A stretch of 64,000 nucleotides of DNA from Erythrobacter aureus (lineage in GTDB: Bacteria; Pseudomonadota; Alphaproteobacteria; Sphingomonadales; Sphingomonadaceae), in NCBI RefSeq assembly GCF_003355455.1, contig NZ_CP031357.1, positions 1,032,501 through 1,096,500 on the forward strand, in the 5' to 3' direction. Positions 26,236 to 34,917 of this stretch are shown here, in pieces. A program made the position numbers and the translations under genes. The notes under the pieces were generated by a model. The model worked only from the letters and a program-made list of their open reading frames with translations, was not told where the DNA came from and did not search any database. The first letter of the stretch is position 1, and each line of letters opens with the position of its first letter.

Positions 26236-26694
26236 TCAGGCCGGGGCGAAGGCTTGCGCGATCCGGTCCTGGAGCGAGGCGACCGGCATATCGCCCCCCT
26301 GCCTTTCGCGGCGCCAGTCCCGATCGAGGCGGGCGACCCTCGCGTGCAGCCTTTCGCTCTCCTCGATCAAAGAACGGGTCTCGGGCTCCAGCCGCGCGAG
26401 ATTGTCAGGGTCCGGCTCGCGTTCCACTGGCAAGGTTCCACATCGCTCGAGCTGCCGTTCGGAAAGCTCCCCGGCACGGTAGGCGCGCTGGTTGAGCAGC
26501 CAGGCGAGGATATGCATCAATCGTGTGGTCGTGCGCAGCCCCTCGATCGAAAGCGCTACCCGCGTGAGGTCTCCGACATGGGACACATCGTCCCGAAACC
26601 GCAAATCGAAGGCCGCGCGCGCATCGTCCGCGAGCACGAGGGCTTCCGAATAGAGATCCTCGATGATTTCTTCGTTGATGTCGCGAGCTGGCAT
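26236..26694 (-). CDS. DUF1465 family protein (RcdA-like)
   Basis: 152 residues from ATG 26694 (a start at 26745 would add Arg-rich residues). Mostly helical, with HVGDLTRVALSIEGLRTTTRLMHILAWLLNQRA, characteristic of DUF1465. From memory this family includes Caulobacter RcdA, an adaptor that helps ClpXP degrade the cell-cycle regulator CtrA; whether this copy does so is inferred. It is followed by, and probably linked to, DUF465 genes, and is convergent with glpK, with stops adjacent. Confidence 0.8.
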   Translation of the reverse strand: MPARDINEEIIEDLYSEALVLADDARAAFDLRFRDDVSHVGDLTRVALSIEGLRTTTRLMHILAWLLNQRAYRAGELSERQLERCGTLPVEREPDPDNLARLEPETRSLIEESERLHARVARLDRDWRRERQGGDMPVASLQDRIAQAFAPA

Positions 26695-26786
26695 GAAAAG
26701 GCAATTACGCCTCCGCCTCGCTTGCCGCCAGCGAATTAACCACACTTGTGCCGCGCTGATACGCGCCAGGCCTCAAGAGGCCGATT

Positions 26787-26996
26787 TCACGCGATGATAT
26801 CCGGCAGCAGAACATCCTCGATGGCTGCTATCCGGTCCTTGAGCGCAAGCTTACGCTTCTTCAGCCGGGCCATCTGCAACTGGTCGACGAAACCGCTTTG
26901 CGCACCGGCATCCGCCAGCGCCGCGATTGCCACATCCAGATCGCGGTGCTCGCTGCGCAGCGATGCCAGCCTTTTGCGCAGTTCCTGTTCGTTCAC
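26787..26996 (-). CDS. DUF465 (YdcH-family) small helical protein
   Basis: 69 residues from a GTG at 26996, preceded six bases upstream by GGAAAGG; an ATG at 27041 would add 15 basic residues. Sequence NEQELRKRLASLRSEHRDLD then MARLKKRKLALKDRIAAIE is the short coiled-coil hairpin of DUF465. Role unknown. Located 92 bases upstream of the DUF1465 start, same strand; a second DUF465 gene faces away 165 bases off. Confidence 0.8.
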   Translation of the reverse strand: MNEQELRKRLASLRSEHRDLDVAIAALADAGAQSGFVDQLQMARLKKRKLALKDRIAAIEDVLLPDIIA

Positions 26997-27161
26997 GCCG
27001 ACCTTTCCGGAAAATCGCCTCGTTCGACCGTTTCGTCGCATGCCTTCAACAAGGCTCTTTGTAAATTATCAATCCTGTGGTTTGATACTTGTTCTGCGGC
27101 CCGTGCCGCACCTGCGCACGAGTCGCTCCTGAGGTCGCACAACCGTCAAGGAGACAATCCG

Positions 27162-27317
27162 ATGCAATCATCCCATGTCGATGCGCTCAAAGCCAAGCAC
27201 GCCGGTCTCGAGGCCCGCCTGCACGAAGAGCAAACCCGACCGGCGCCCGACATCGCGATGATCCAGCAGATCAAGAAGCAAAAGCTCCTTATCAAGGAAG
27301 AACTCGCTTCCTGCTAA
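27162..27317 (+). CDS. DUF465 (YdcH-family) small protein
   Basis: 51 residues, too small for many gene callers. A strong AAGGAG lies eight bases before the ATG. The peptide MQSSHVDALKAKHAGLEARL followed by QQIKKQKLLIKEELASC is a clear DUF465 member. A GCGGGAC/GTCCCGC hairpin (27334-27352) follows but has no U-run. It lies divergently from the other DUF465 gene and 71 bases before ptsP. Confidence 0.85.
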   Translation: MQSSHVDALKAKHAGLEARLHEEQTRPAPDIAMIQQIKKQKLLIKEELASC

Positions 27318-27388
27318 ACTTGGCTATCAGGGGGCGGGACTACGCGTCCCGCTTCCGCCTGCCAACGAATTTGGTATAGGCAGCGGCT

Positions 27389-29659
27389 ATGTCAGCCGCA
27401 TCTTCAGCACGCCAGATACTCACCCGCCTGCACGAGGTCATGGCCGGGCGCACCCATGCCCAGCACAAGCTCGACCGGGTGGTAGAGATCATTGCCGAGA
27501 GCCTGACGAGCGAAGTTTGCTCGATCTACCTGCTGCGCGAGGGCGCGCTGGAGCTTTACGCCACGCAGGGCCTCAATCCCGAAGCGGTTCACGTAACCCG
27601 GCTGGCGATCGGCGAGGGTCTGGCAGGCACGATCGCGCAGAATATCGAAACGCTCAATCTGGCCGAGGCCAAGGCACACCCGGACTTCGCCTATCGCCCG
27701 GAGACGGGCGAGGAAAAATTCCATTCCTTCGCCGGTGTACCGATCGTCTACCGCGAACGGGCAGTCGGCGTGTTGTGCGTCCAGCATGTCGAGCCGCGCC
27801 GATACGAGGATGTGGAGATCGAGGCGCTGCAGACCACTGCCATGGTGCTGTCCGAACTTATCGCGCACAAGGAACTTGTCGACGAGGAAGGGCAGATCGA
27901 TCTCGAAATCGCGCATATCGAAAACGATGTGCTACAGGGATTGACCTTGGTGAAGGGCCTCGCGGCCGGGCGGGCGGTATTCCACCAGCCGCGCATCGAG
28001 ATCGACCAGGTCGTGGCGGAGGATATCGAGGCCGAACGGCAACGCGTCTATCGCGCTTTCGACAAGATGCGCGACCAGATCGACGCGCTCGGCAAGGAAC
28101 CGGAATTCGGTAAGGGTGGCGAGCATGTCGAAGTGCTCGAAACCTACAAGATGTTCGCTTATGACGAAGGGTGGAGCCGCCGGATCAACGAGGCGATCGA
28201 TAGCGGGTTGACCGCCGAGGCGGCGATCGAACGCGTGCAGCAGCGCACCCGTATGCGGATGCGCGAGATCGACGACCCGCTGCTGGCCGACCGGATGCAC
28301 GATCTGGAGGATCTGTCCAACCGCCTGCTCCGGATCGTATCCGGCCAGTTGGGCACTGCGGCAACGCAGGGCCTGAGGCGCGACACGATCCTGTTCGCCC
28401 GCAATCTGGGCCCTGCCGAACTGCTCGAATACGACCGGCGGCGGCTCAAGGGCGTGGTTCTCGAAGAGGGCTCGCTCACCGCCCATGTGGTCATCGTCGC
28501 CCGCGCGATGGGTGTGCCGGTATTGGGGCGGGTATCCGGCATTCGCACCCGCGTCGCGGAAGGCGACGAGGTCATTCTCGATGCAGTCGAGGGCACTGTC
28601 ACGCTGCGCCCGACGCCGCAGGTGGTCGACGCCTTTGCAACGCGTTTCGCCAAAACGCGTGAGAAGCAGGCGACCTATGCCGAATTGCGCGATGTCGAAC
28701 CTTTTACGCGCGACGGCACGCGCATCACGGTAATGATGAATGCAGGCCTGCGCGACGATATGAGCGCGCTGGCGATGAGCGGCGCGGATGGCGTGGGGTT
28801 ATTTCGAACCGAGTTCCAATTCCTCGTCTCTTCCACGCTTCCGCAGCGCGACCGTCAGTTGCGGCTTTACCGTGATGTGCTCGACGCCGCAGGGGACAAG
28901 CCGGTGGTGTTTCGCACCGTCGATATCGGCGGGGACAAGGCAGTTCCCTATCTCGACAGTGCGGTGGGCGAGCGCGACGAGAACCCGGCCATGGGCTGGC
29001 GCGCCTTGCGCCTGTCGTTAGAGCGGGAAGGCCTGCTGAAGGCGCAGGCGCGCGCATTGCTGGAAGCGGCCGGGGGCCGTTCGCTTTCGGTCATGTTCCC
29101 GATGGTGAGCGAACCGTGGGAATTCGATGCCGGAAAGCAGGTGTTCGAAGACCAGCTCCGGTTCCTGCGCGAGCGCCGCAAGCTGGTGCCCGAAACGATC
29201 GAATATGGGTGCATGCTCGAGGTGCCGGCGCTGGCCGATGCCCTCGACATTCTCGCTCCCAAGCTCTCGTTTATTTCGGTCGGCACCAACGACCTCACGC
29301 AATTCCTCTTTGCCGCCGATCGGGCCAACCCCAAGCTGGCCGAACGGTATGACTGGTTGAGCCCTGCCATTTTGCGCTTCCTGGCGCGGGTCGCGCAGTC
29401 GCTTGTGGGGCAGAATGTCAGGCTGGGCGTATGCGGCGAAATGGGCGGGCGCAGGCTCGAGGCGCTGGCGCTTCTCGGCATCGGCTACCGGCGTCTTTCG
29501 ATCACGCCGGCGGCAGTGGGTCCGATCAAGGAACTGGTCCGCAAGGTGGATCTCAACGAACTGACGCAGCAGATGACTCGTTGGCTGGCTACGCCGCCGG
29601 GCGATATGCGCGCGGAGCTTCAGCGCTGGGCGGCCCAACACGATATCGATCTCGACTGA
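27389..29659 (+). CDS. ptsP: PtsP, phosphoenolpyruvate-protein phosphotransferase (EI-Ntr)
   Basis: 756 residues: N-terminal GAF domain (about 15-165; SEVCSIYLLREGALELYATQ), then the EI N-domain, phosphohistidine domain with H366 (SLTAHVVIVARAMG), and the PEP-binding barrel (GADGVGLFRTEFQFL, VDIGGDKAVPYL, GTNDLTQFLFAADR, C-terminal GVCGEMGG). EI-Ntr takes phosphate from PEP and passes it to NPr and EIIA-Ntr, a regulatory rather than sugar-importing chain. GAF is thought to sense glutamine. The partner genes are outside the window. Confidence 0.96.
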   Translation: MSAASSARQILTRLHEVMAGRTHAQHKLDRVVEIIAESLTSEVCSIYLLREGALELYATQGLNPEAVHVTRLAIGEGLAGTIAQNIETLNLAEAKAHPDFAYRPETGEEKFHSFAGVPIVYRERAVGVLCVQHVEPRRYEDVEIEALQTTAMVLSELIAHKELVDEEGQIDLEIAHIENDVLQGLTLVKGLAAGRAVFHQPRIEIDQVVAEDIEAERQRVYRAFDKMRDQIDALGKEPEFGKGGEHVEVLETYKMFAYDEGWSRRINEAIDSGLTAEAAIERVQQRTRMRMREIDDPLLADRMHDLEDLSNRLLRIVSGQLGTAATQGLRRDTILFARNLGPAELLEYDRRRLKGVVLEEGSLTAHVVIVARAMGVPVLGRVSGIRTRVAEGDEVILDAVEGTVTLRPTPQVVDAFATRFAKTREKQATYAELRDVEPFTRDGTRITVMMNAGLRDDMSALAMSGADGVGLFRTEFQFLVSSTLPQRDRQLRLYRDVLDAAGDKPVVFRTVDIGGDKAVPYLDSAVGERDENPAMGWRALRLSLEREGLLKAQARALLEAAGGRSLSVMFPMVSEPWEFDAGKQVFEDQLRFLRERRKLVPETIEYGCMLEVPALADALDILAPKLSFISVGTNDLTQFLFAADRANPKLAERYDWLSPAILRFLARVAQSLVGQNVRLGVCGEMGGRRLEALALLGIGYRRLSITPAAVGPIKELVRKVDLNELTQQMTRWLATPPGDMRAELQRWAAQHDIDLD

Positions 29660-29702
29660 TTTCGTCGCGAAACCGCCTCTCTTCGTCGGTACGCGTTTAA
29701 TG

Positions 29703-29711
29703 TGTTATACT
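29703..29711 (+). promoter_or_regulatory. Extended -10 promoter element
   Basis: TGTTATACT: a good -10 hexamer (TATACT at 29706-29711) with the TG of an extended -10 one base upstream. No good -35 is seen at 17 bases. It lies 90 bases before the RodZ-like start, and transcription would begin around 29717, at the foot of the inverted repeat described separately. Confidence 0.45.
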
Positions 29712-29715
29712 GCGA

Positions 29716-29757
29716 TCTTGACAGAAGGTCGGCCGTGTCGCTTGTCCGCTGTCAAGA
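29716..29757 (+). repeat. Perfect 9-bp inverted repeat in the leader of the RodZ-like gene
   Basis: TCTTGACAG (29716-29724) and CTGTCAAGA (29749-29757) are exact inverse partners separated by 24 bases. Placed just downstream of a -10 element, it would form a hairpin at the very 5' end of the transcript or be an operator covering the start site. Confidence 0.6.
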
Positions 29758-29800
29758 CCAGAGGCGGGGAAACCGCGGGATCGCATTATTCGGGGATCGC

Positions 29801-30631
29801 ATGAGCGAGGAAGACAATCACGAGCAGGACCAGCGGGAAGAACCCGATCGGGTTGGCGCAAGACTGAGGCGCGCACGCGAAGCGGCGGGGCTGGATATCG
29901 CCCAGGTGGCGGCGGAAACCCGTATTCCCCAGCGGCATCTGCTGACGATCGAGAATGGGGCGCTGGCCGATCTGCCGGCGCGCACCTATGCGGTTGGATT
30001 TTCGCGCACCTATGCGCGTCTGGTCGGGCTCGACGAGCGAGAGATCGTCGAACAGGTCCGCGAGGAATTGGCGGAAGGCGACGAGAACGGTGTCGGCCCC
30101 GCCAAGTTCGAACCCGGCGATCCTGCCCGTGTGCCGGGGCGTGGTCTTGCATGGTTCGCGCTGTTCGCCGCAGTGCTTTTATTGGGCGGGATATACGCCT
30201 TCTATAACAGCTATTTCGCCCCGGGGATGGGGCCTGCTCCGCTGAGCCAGCCGCAGGAACAGGCAGCTCTCGACCAGCAAGACGGGGGTGAGGCTTCGCA
30301 GCGCCCCGAAGCCCCTGCCGCATCCGGGCCGGTGGTGTTCACCAGCGAGATGGACGGCACATGGGTCAAATTCTACGATGCCAATGGTGAACGCCTCTAC
30401 GAAGCGCAGATGGCGGAGGGCGACAGTTTCACGGTGCCCCCGGACGCCGAAGGGCCGCAGGTCTGGACCGGCCGTCCCTATGCCCTGGCAATAACGATCG
30501 GCGGACGCCCCGTTCCCAAACTCTCCGAAGATGACGAGATTATCAAGGATGTGCCGGTAACGGCGGAAGCGCTGCTGGCGCGAACCGATGATCGAGCCGC
30601 TCCCGAAACCGAGAGCAGTAGCGGCGGCTGA
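29801..30631 (+). CDS. RodZ-like helix-turn-helix membrane protein
   Basis: 276 residues from ATG 29801. An HTH_25 domain (about 15-90; GARLRRAREAAGLDIAQVA, PQRHLLTIENGAL, YAVGFSRTYARLVGL), a single transmembrane helix (about 112-132), a Gln/Pro-rich periplasmic linker and a DUF4115 domain (about 178-255). This is the layout of RodZ, which links MreB to cell-wall synthesis. Upstream leader has an inverted repeat. A CpoB-like gene follows by 107 bases. Confidence 0.85.
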   Translation: MSEEDNHEQDQREEPDRVGARLRRAREAAGLDIAQVAAETRIPQRHLLTIENGALADLPARTYAVGFSRTYARLVGLDEREIVEQVREELAEGDENGVGPAKFEPGDPARVPGRGLAWFALFAAVLLLGGIYAFYNSYFAPGMGPAPLSQPQEQAALDQQDGGEASQRPEAPAASGPVVFTSEMDGTWVKFYDANGERLYEAQMAEGDSFTVPPDAEGPQVWTGRPYALAITIGGRPVPKLSEDDEIIKDVPVTAEALLARTDDRAAPETESSSGG

Positions 30632-30738
30632 TCGCACCATCCCCCCGGAAGGGGATAAGCCTGCTTCATGGCCTCGACAGATTCGCGAGGCTAGGGCACT
30701 CTCGCAACATACGGATATCCCACGAGGAGCCTCCCCCG

Positions 30739-31644
30739 ATGACGTTCGGATCCTTCGCCCGCAACCTGTCCTTTCTCGGAGCGGGTTTTGCCTTGCTCGC
30801 CACCTCGACGCCGGCGCTGCCGCAGGATGGCAATGACGAGGCGCGCCTGCGGCGCCTCGAAGCCGAAGTGCGAGCCTTGCAGCGCAAGGTTTTTCCTGGC
30901 GGGGACGGGCGCTTCTTCGAACCCGAGATTAGCGCGCAGCCCTCGGTGCGGTCGACCGTGTCGGGTTCCTCGACCACGGCGGTCACCGATATCCTCGCAC
31001 GGCTCGATGCGCTCGAGACGCAGCTTCAGCGCCAGACCGCGCAGAACGAGGAGAATGCGAATACGATCCGATTGCTTACCGAGCGGATCGATGCGCTGGA
31101 AGGCGGCGGTGCCGGCAATCCGGAGCCGGTCGCGGTCACTACGGGTGGGGGCGAGGAAGCACCCGGCGCCTCGCGCTCGCTGGCGGCGGAGATTTCCGGC
31201 CCGAGCGACGAGCGCCTTGCCGCAGTCCAGTCGATCGCCAAGCCCCAGACCGACGATCCGGCGGACGATGAATATTCCTATGGTTATCGTCTCTGGAATG
31301 CGGGCTTCTATCCCGAGGCGCAGCAGCAGCTTACGCTGTTCGTCGAGCAGAACCCCGGACACTGGCGCACGACGTACGGACGCAACCTTCTGGGCCGGGC
31401 CTATCTGGACGATGGCAAGGCAAAGGAAGCCGCCCCTTGGTTCCTCAAGAATTATCAGGAAGATAAAACCGGGGCGCGGGCGGGCGACAGCCTGCTCTAT
31501 CTTGCCGAGGCGATGATTGCGCTCGACGATAGCCGCCGGGCCTGCATTGCCCTGGCCGAATTTTCCGAGACCTATCCGGCGCTCGCTGCGGGCCGCCTGC
31601 AAGGTCAGTATGAGGCCAGCCGTGCCAAGGTGAATTGCGATTGA
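30739..31644 (+). CDS. CpoB/YbgF-like periplasmic TPR protein
   Basis: 301 residues. Signal peptide (FARNLSFLGAGFALLATSTP) ending at PALPQ, an N-terminal coiled coil with heptad-like RRLEAEVRALQRKV, a disordered middle, then TPR-type repeats (about 175-300; DEYSYGYRLWNAGFYPEAQQ, GRNLLGRAYLDDGKAKEAA). CpoB coordinates peptidoglycan synthesis with Tol-Pal constriction. Here it is not next to tolB/pal but between a RodZ-like gene and tilS. A GAGGAG precedes the ATG by eight bases. Confidence 0.8.
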   Translation: MTFGSFARNLSFLGAGFALLATSTPALPQDGNDEARLRRLEAEVRALQRKVFPGGDGRFFEPEISAQPSVRSTVSGSSTTAVTDILARLDALETQLQRQTAQNEENANTIRLLTERIDALEGGGAGNPEPVAVTTGGGEEAPGASRSLAAEISGPSDERLAAVQSIAKPQTDDPADDEYSYGYRLWNAGFYPEAQQQLTLFVEQNPGHWRTTYGRNLLGRAYLDDGKAKEAAPWFLKNYQEDKTGARAGDSLLYLAEAMIALDDSRRACIALAEFSETYPALAAGRLQGQYEASRAKVNCD

Positions 31645-32584
31645 CGAGCGGTTAGACCAAGCTGTTCTCGCGCGGTTCGAAGCCGGTTTTCGCGCGCATA
31701 GGCCCGATGGCCAGCTCGGGCTGGCGGTATCGGGCGGGGCGGATAGCATGGCGCTGCTGGTTCTCGCCCATGCTTTTTTCGACCGTATGATCGAGGTTGC
31801 AACGGTCGATCACGGCCTGCGGCCCGAAGCCGGTGAGGAATGCGCGCTCGTGGCGCGCACATGCGAGGAGCGGGGCATCGCGTGCCATATCCTCAAGGTA
31901 ACAGTGGCCGAGGGGAACCTGCAGGACCGCGCGCGTTCGGCCCGCTATGCCGCTCTTGGTCAGTGGGCTCGCGACCGGCAACTGGCGGCCATCGCCACCG
32001 CTCATCATGCCGACGACCAAGCCGAAACGCTGCTGATGCGGCTCAACAGAGGCAGCGGGCTGGCTGGTCTGGCCGGAATTCGTTCGTCGACGATGATCGA
32101 GGGATGTCCCGTTCCCGTGATCCGCCCCCTTTTGCAGTTCCGCAGGGAGGAGCTGCGCGCCATCCTGCGCGGGACGGGCACCCCTTTCGCCGACGATCCC
32201 AGCAACCGCGACGAGAGCTTCGAGCGTGTGAGGATAAGGCGCGAACTCGAAAAGGCGGACTGGATCGACCCGCTCGCCCTCGCACGCTCCGCTGCCCATC
32301 TCGAAGAGACCGAGCGCGCGCTCGCATCGATTGCGGATCAGTTGTGGGATAGCGAAGTCACAGTGACCGACGGACATATTGCCGTACCGATCGCGGATTC
32401 GATCGATGTGTCGTCGCGCCTCGTGGCACGCGCCATTTCGGGCTTCGGGCAGACCGTGTCGCTTGGGGAAGTCGCCGGCTTCCTCAAAACGCTCGACAGA
32501 CGCGGCAATATTGCCGGTATATTGATCGAGAAACAGCAGGATGTGTACGCCTGCTCGCCCGAGCCGCCGCGCCGGTCGGGTTGA
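31640..32584 (+). CDS. tilS: tRNA(Ile)-lysidine synthetase TilS, non-canonical start
   Basis: About 314 residues if begun at ATT 31640. The N-type ATP pyrophosphatase P-loop LAVSGGADSMALL is at 31721-31758; THHADDQAETLLMRLNRGSG and PLLQFRREELRAIL are TilS-specific. TilS converts C34 of tRNA-Ile(CAU) to lysidine and is essential. The frame has no ATG, GTG or TTG between the stop at 31631-31633 and ATG 31748, which lies inside the P-loop helix. ATT 31640 overlaps the upstream stop (ATTGA), preserving coupling, with AAGG ten bases before. C-terminal TilS domain is short or absent. Confidence 0.88.
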   Translation: MDERLDQAVLARFEAGFRAHRPDGQLGLAVSGGADSMALLVLAHAFFDRMIEVATVDHGLRPEAGEECALVARTCEERGIACHILKVTVAEGNLQDRARSARYAALGQWARDRQLAAIATAHHADDQAETLLMRLNRGSGLAGLAGIRSSTMIEGCPVPVIRPLLQFRREELRAILRGTGTPFADDPSNRDESFERVRIRRELEKADWIDPLALARSAAHLEETERALASIADQLWDSEVTVTDGHIAVPIADSIDVSSRLVARAISGFGQTVSLGEVAGFLKTLDRRGNIAGILIEKQQDVYACSPEPPRRSG

Positions 32585-32590
32585 GCGCGA

Positions 32591-33247
32591 TCAGATGATG
32601 CTATCGCCCATACCCATCCGCTTGCCGTCGGTAATCACGACACGGTCGCCCTCTTTGGCGATGGCGAACAGGCGCTTTGCAATATCGTCGGGAACGCCGA
32701 TACAACCATGGCTGGCATACCCGTTTTCCACTTCGCTCCCCCCGTGGATCGCAATCCCGTCATTGGTCAGGAACATGCTCCAGGGCATCGGCGCATTGCC
32801 GTATTTCTCCGAAACATTGTGCCTCTGTTTCCACAAGATCGGAAAGACTCCGGTGGGGGTCGGGTGTTGATCGGTACCCAGCATGACGGCTGCGGCGCCG
32901 ATTTCGTATCCGCCCCGGAATATCGAAATCACACGGGCCTGCAGATCGACCGTGACCAGTAGCGGGCCATCCGGAACGTTCTCATCGTCCCAATGCCATT
33001 CGCCATATTTTATCGGCCCGTCGATCGGCAGGACGCGGCGAACCGTATAAAGCCGCTTGGCATCGGTCGCGGCCTTAGCCGCGATCGCGCCGTGGGCGAA
33101 AACGGGTTGCGACACGGGCGTCGGCGCTTCGATGGCGGGCTCGGACATGTCGTTTTCCGCCGTTGCACGGCCACCGATGGCGATGCCTGCAAGCACCAGC
33201 GCCGCTGCCACGGTTCCGCCACCAATCCATTTCAGAATCACGTCCAT
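32591..33247 (-). CDS. L,D-transpeptidase (YkuD domain)
   Basis: 218 residues from ATG 33247. One N-terminal membrane/signal segment (WIGGGTVAAALVLAGIAIGG), then a YkuD domain with the catalytic signature IHGGSEVENGYASHGCIGVP, giving H168 and nucleophile C182 in this numbering. Such enzymes make 3-3 peptidoglycan cross-links or attach proteins to the wall, in the periplasm. Convergent with tilS with a six-base gap. Confidence 0.92.
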   Translation of the reverse strand: MDVILKWIGGGTVAAALVLAGIAIGGRATAENDMSEPAIEAPTPVSQPVFAHGAIAAKAATDAKRLYTVRRVLPIDGPIKYGEWHWDDENVPDGPLLVTVDLQARVISIFRGGYEIGAAAVMLGTDQHPTPTGVFPILWKQRHNVSEKYGNAPMPWSMFLTNDGIAIHGGSEVENGYASHGCIGVPDDIAKRLFAIAKEGDRVVITDGKRMGMGDSII

Positions 33248-33331
33248 GCGGCCAATATGCGCCTGCAATGGTGAATTTTCCAGTTTCACCTTGGAAACCG
33301 TCTCGAACCGGCACTGTCCGGACGACGGGAG

Positions 33332-33943
33332 CTAACCGGCCAAAGCGGCAGCTTCCCGCGCCAGCGCTTCGACGTTTTTTTCGTTCACCGGCCCGCGAGG
33401 AGCGACCCAGCTACCCCCGACACACAGCACCGGATCGAGAGCCAGCCACTCGCCCGCATCGGCGAGGGAGATGCCGCCGGTCGGGCAGAAGCGGCACTGG
33501 CTAAAGGGCGCGGCAAGGGCTTTCAAGGCGGGCAGGCCGCCAGCAGCCATTGCCGGAAAAAATTTGAAATGGGTCAGCCCAAGGTCGAGCCCGCGCATGA
33601 TGTCGCCTGCATTCGCGATGCCAGGCAGGAACGGAATGCCTGCGCGAATGGCCGCCTTGCCAAGCGGTTCGGTAAGGCCCGGTGAGACGATGAACTGGCT
33701 TCCCGCATCGATTGCCTCGGCAAGCTCATGCTGATTGGTCACTGTTCCGGCGCCGACTATCGCGCCGTCGACCTCGCTCATAACGCGGATGGCGTCGAGG
33801 GCGACCGGGGTACGCAGCGTGACTTCGAGCACCGGCAGACCGCCCGCCACCAAAGCGCGGGCCAGCGGCCGGGCATGCTCCACCTCGTCCACCACGATGA
33901 CCGGAATTACCGGGGCGGTCTGCATGATATCGCCGATGGTCAT
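33332..33943 (-). CDS. eda: 2-keto-3-deoxy-6-phosphogluconate aldolase
   Basis: 203 residues. Class I aldolase: E40 and R44 (LEVTLRTP), Schiff-base K127 (THFKFFPA), and the phosphate-binding PTGGIS. It splits KDPG into pyruvate and glyceraldehyde-3-phosphate, ending the Entner-Doudoroff route. Last gene of zwf-edd-glk-eda; its ATG overlaps the glk stop by four bases. Confidence 0.96.
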   Translation of the reverse strand: MTIGDIMQTAPVIPVIVVDEVEHARPLARALVAGGLPVLEVTLRTPVALDAIRVMSEVDGAIVGAGTVTNQHELAEAIDAGSQFIVSPGLTEPLGKAAIRAGIPFLPGIANAGDIMRGLDLGLTHFKFFPAMAAGGLPALKALAAPFSQCRFCPTGGISLADAGEWLALDPVLCVGGSWVAPRGPVNEKNVEALAREAAALAG

Positions 33944-34917
33944 TTATGCTCTCTTACGAAGGCCGCCGCGGCACCGAACAGGCCCGGTTGCGGGTGGGTG
34001 ATAAGTTTGACGGGGATCGAGGCCATCAGTTCCCGGAAACGCCCCTTGGCTTTGAACCTCTCGGCAAAGCCCGATCTGAGCAGCGTTTCCCGGATCCTGT
34101 AACCCAGCCCCCCGGCAATCACGACGCCGCCGAAGCCACCCTGGGCAAGCGCGATGTCGCCCGCGACGCTGCCGAGCGACATGCAGAAGCGATCTACCGC
34201 TGCTGCGGCAAGACTGTCGCTGCCATCCTGTCCGCGCGTCCAGATGGCAACATCGTCTTCCTCGGCGACCGGCTTGCCCTCCATCGCGGCAAGCGTCTGA
34301 TAAATGTCCGATATGGCCGGGCCTGCCACGACCCGCTCCACCGAGACGCGCGTGTGGCGCTTGCGCAGGCGCGCAAGGATCGCGTCGTCGATCTGGTCGA
34401 GCGGGGCAAAGTCGATATGACCGCCTTCGGTGGCGGATACGCGGTAAGCCCCGTCCGTTTCGCGATAGAGGTGCGCAACCCCGAGGCCGGTACCGGGGCC
34501 AATCACGCTGAGGCGACCGGTGGGGGCAAGAGGTTTGTCGGGGCCGGTCAGATGGATGAACTGGTCTTCGCCGACGCGTGCGACGGTATGCGCCACCGCC
34601 TCGAAATCGTTGACAATGCAGTATTGTTCGACGCCCAGCTTCTCCTTCAACAGGGCTGGGCGGATGATCCATGGATTGTTGGTAAAACGGATGACATCAT
34701 CGTTGACCCGGCCAGCTATGGCCATCGCAACGCGGGGCGGAAGGGTGCCCCCGGTCCGTTCGCGGAAACTCTCCCATGCGGTCCGAAAACTCGCATGATC
34801 CTTTGTATGAAGCGTTTCGGGATCGCTCAGCGCAATCCTACCGTCGCCCGTCGCGGTGGCTATGGCGAAACGCGCATGGGTGCCGCCGATATCGACGGTG
34901 ACGATCTCCATGCTCAC
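33940..34917 (-). CDS. glk: Glucokinase
   Basis: 325 residues of the proteobacterial Glk (ROK-independent) family: phosphate-binding [21 protein letters not shown]-like [18 protein letters not shown] with the catalytic Asp, [13 protein letters not shown] and EGGHIDFAP. Uses ATP to form glucose-6-phosphate for zwf. Four-base overlaps with edd upstream and eda downstream show tight operon structure. ATG at 34911 (residue 3) is an alternative start. Confidence 0.95.
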   Translation of the reverse strand: MSMEIVTVDIGGTHARFAIATATGDGRIALSDPETLHTKDHASFRTAWESFRERTGGTLPPRVAMAIAGRVNDDVIRFTNNPWIIRPALLKEKLGVEQYCIVNDFEAVAHTVARVGEDQFIHLTGPDKPLAPTGRLSVIGPGTGLGVAHLYRETDGAYRVSATEGGHIDFAPLDQIDDAILARLRKRHTRVSVERVVAGPAISDIYQTLAAMEGKPVAEEDDVAIWTRGQDGSDSLAAAAVDRFCMSLGSVAGDIALAQGGFGGVVIAGGLGYRIRETLLRSGFAERFKAKGRFRELMASIPVKLITHPQPGLFGAAAAFVREHK

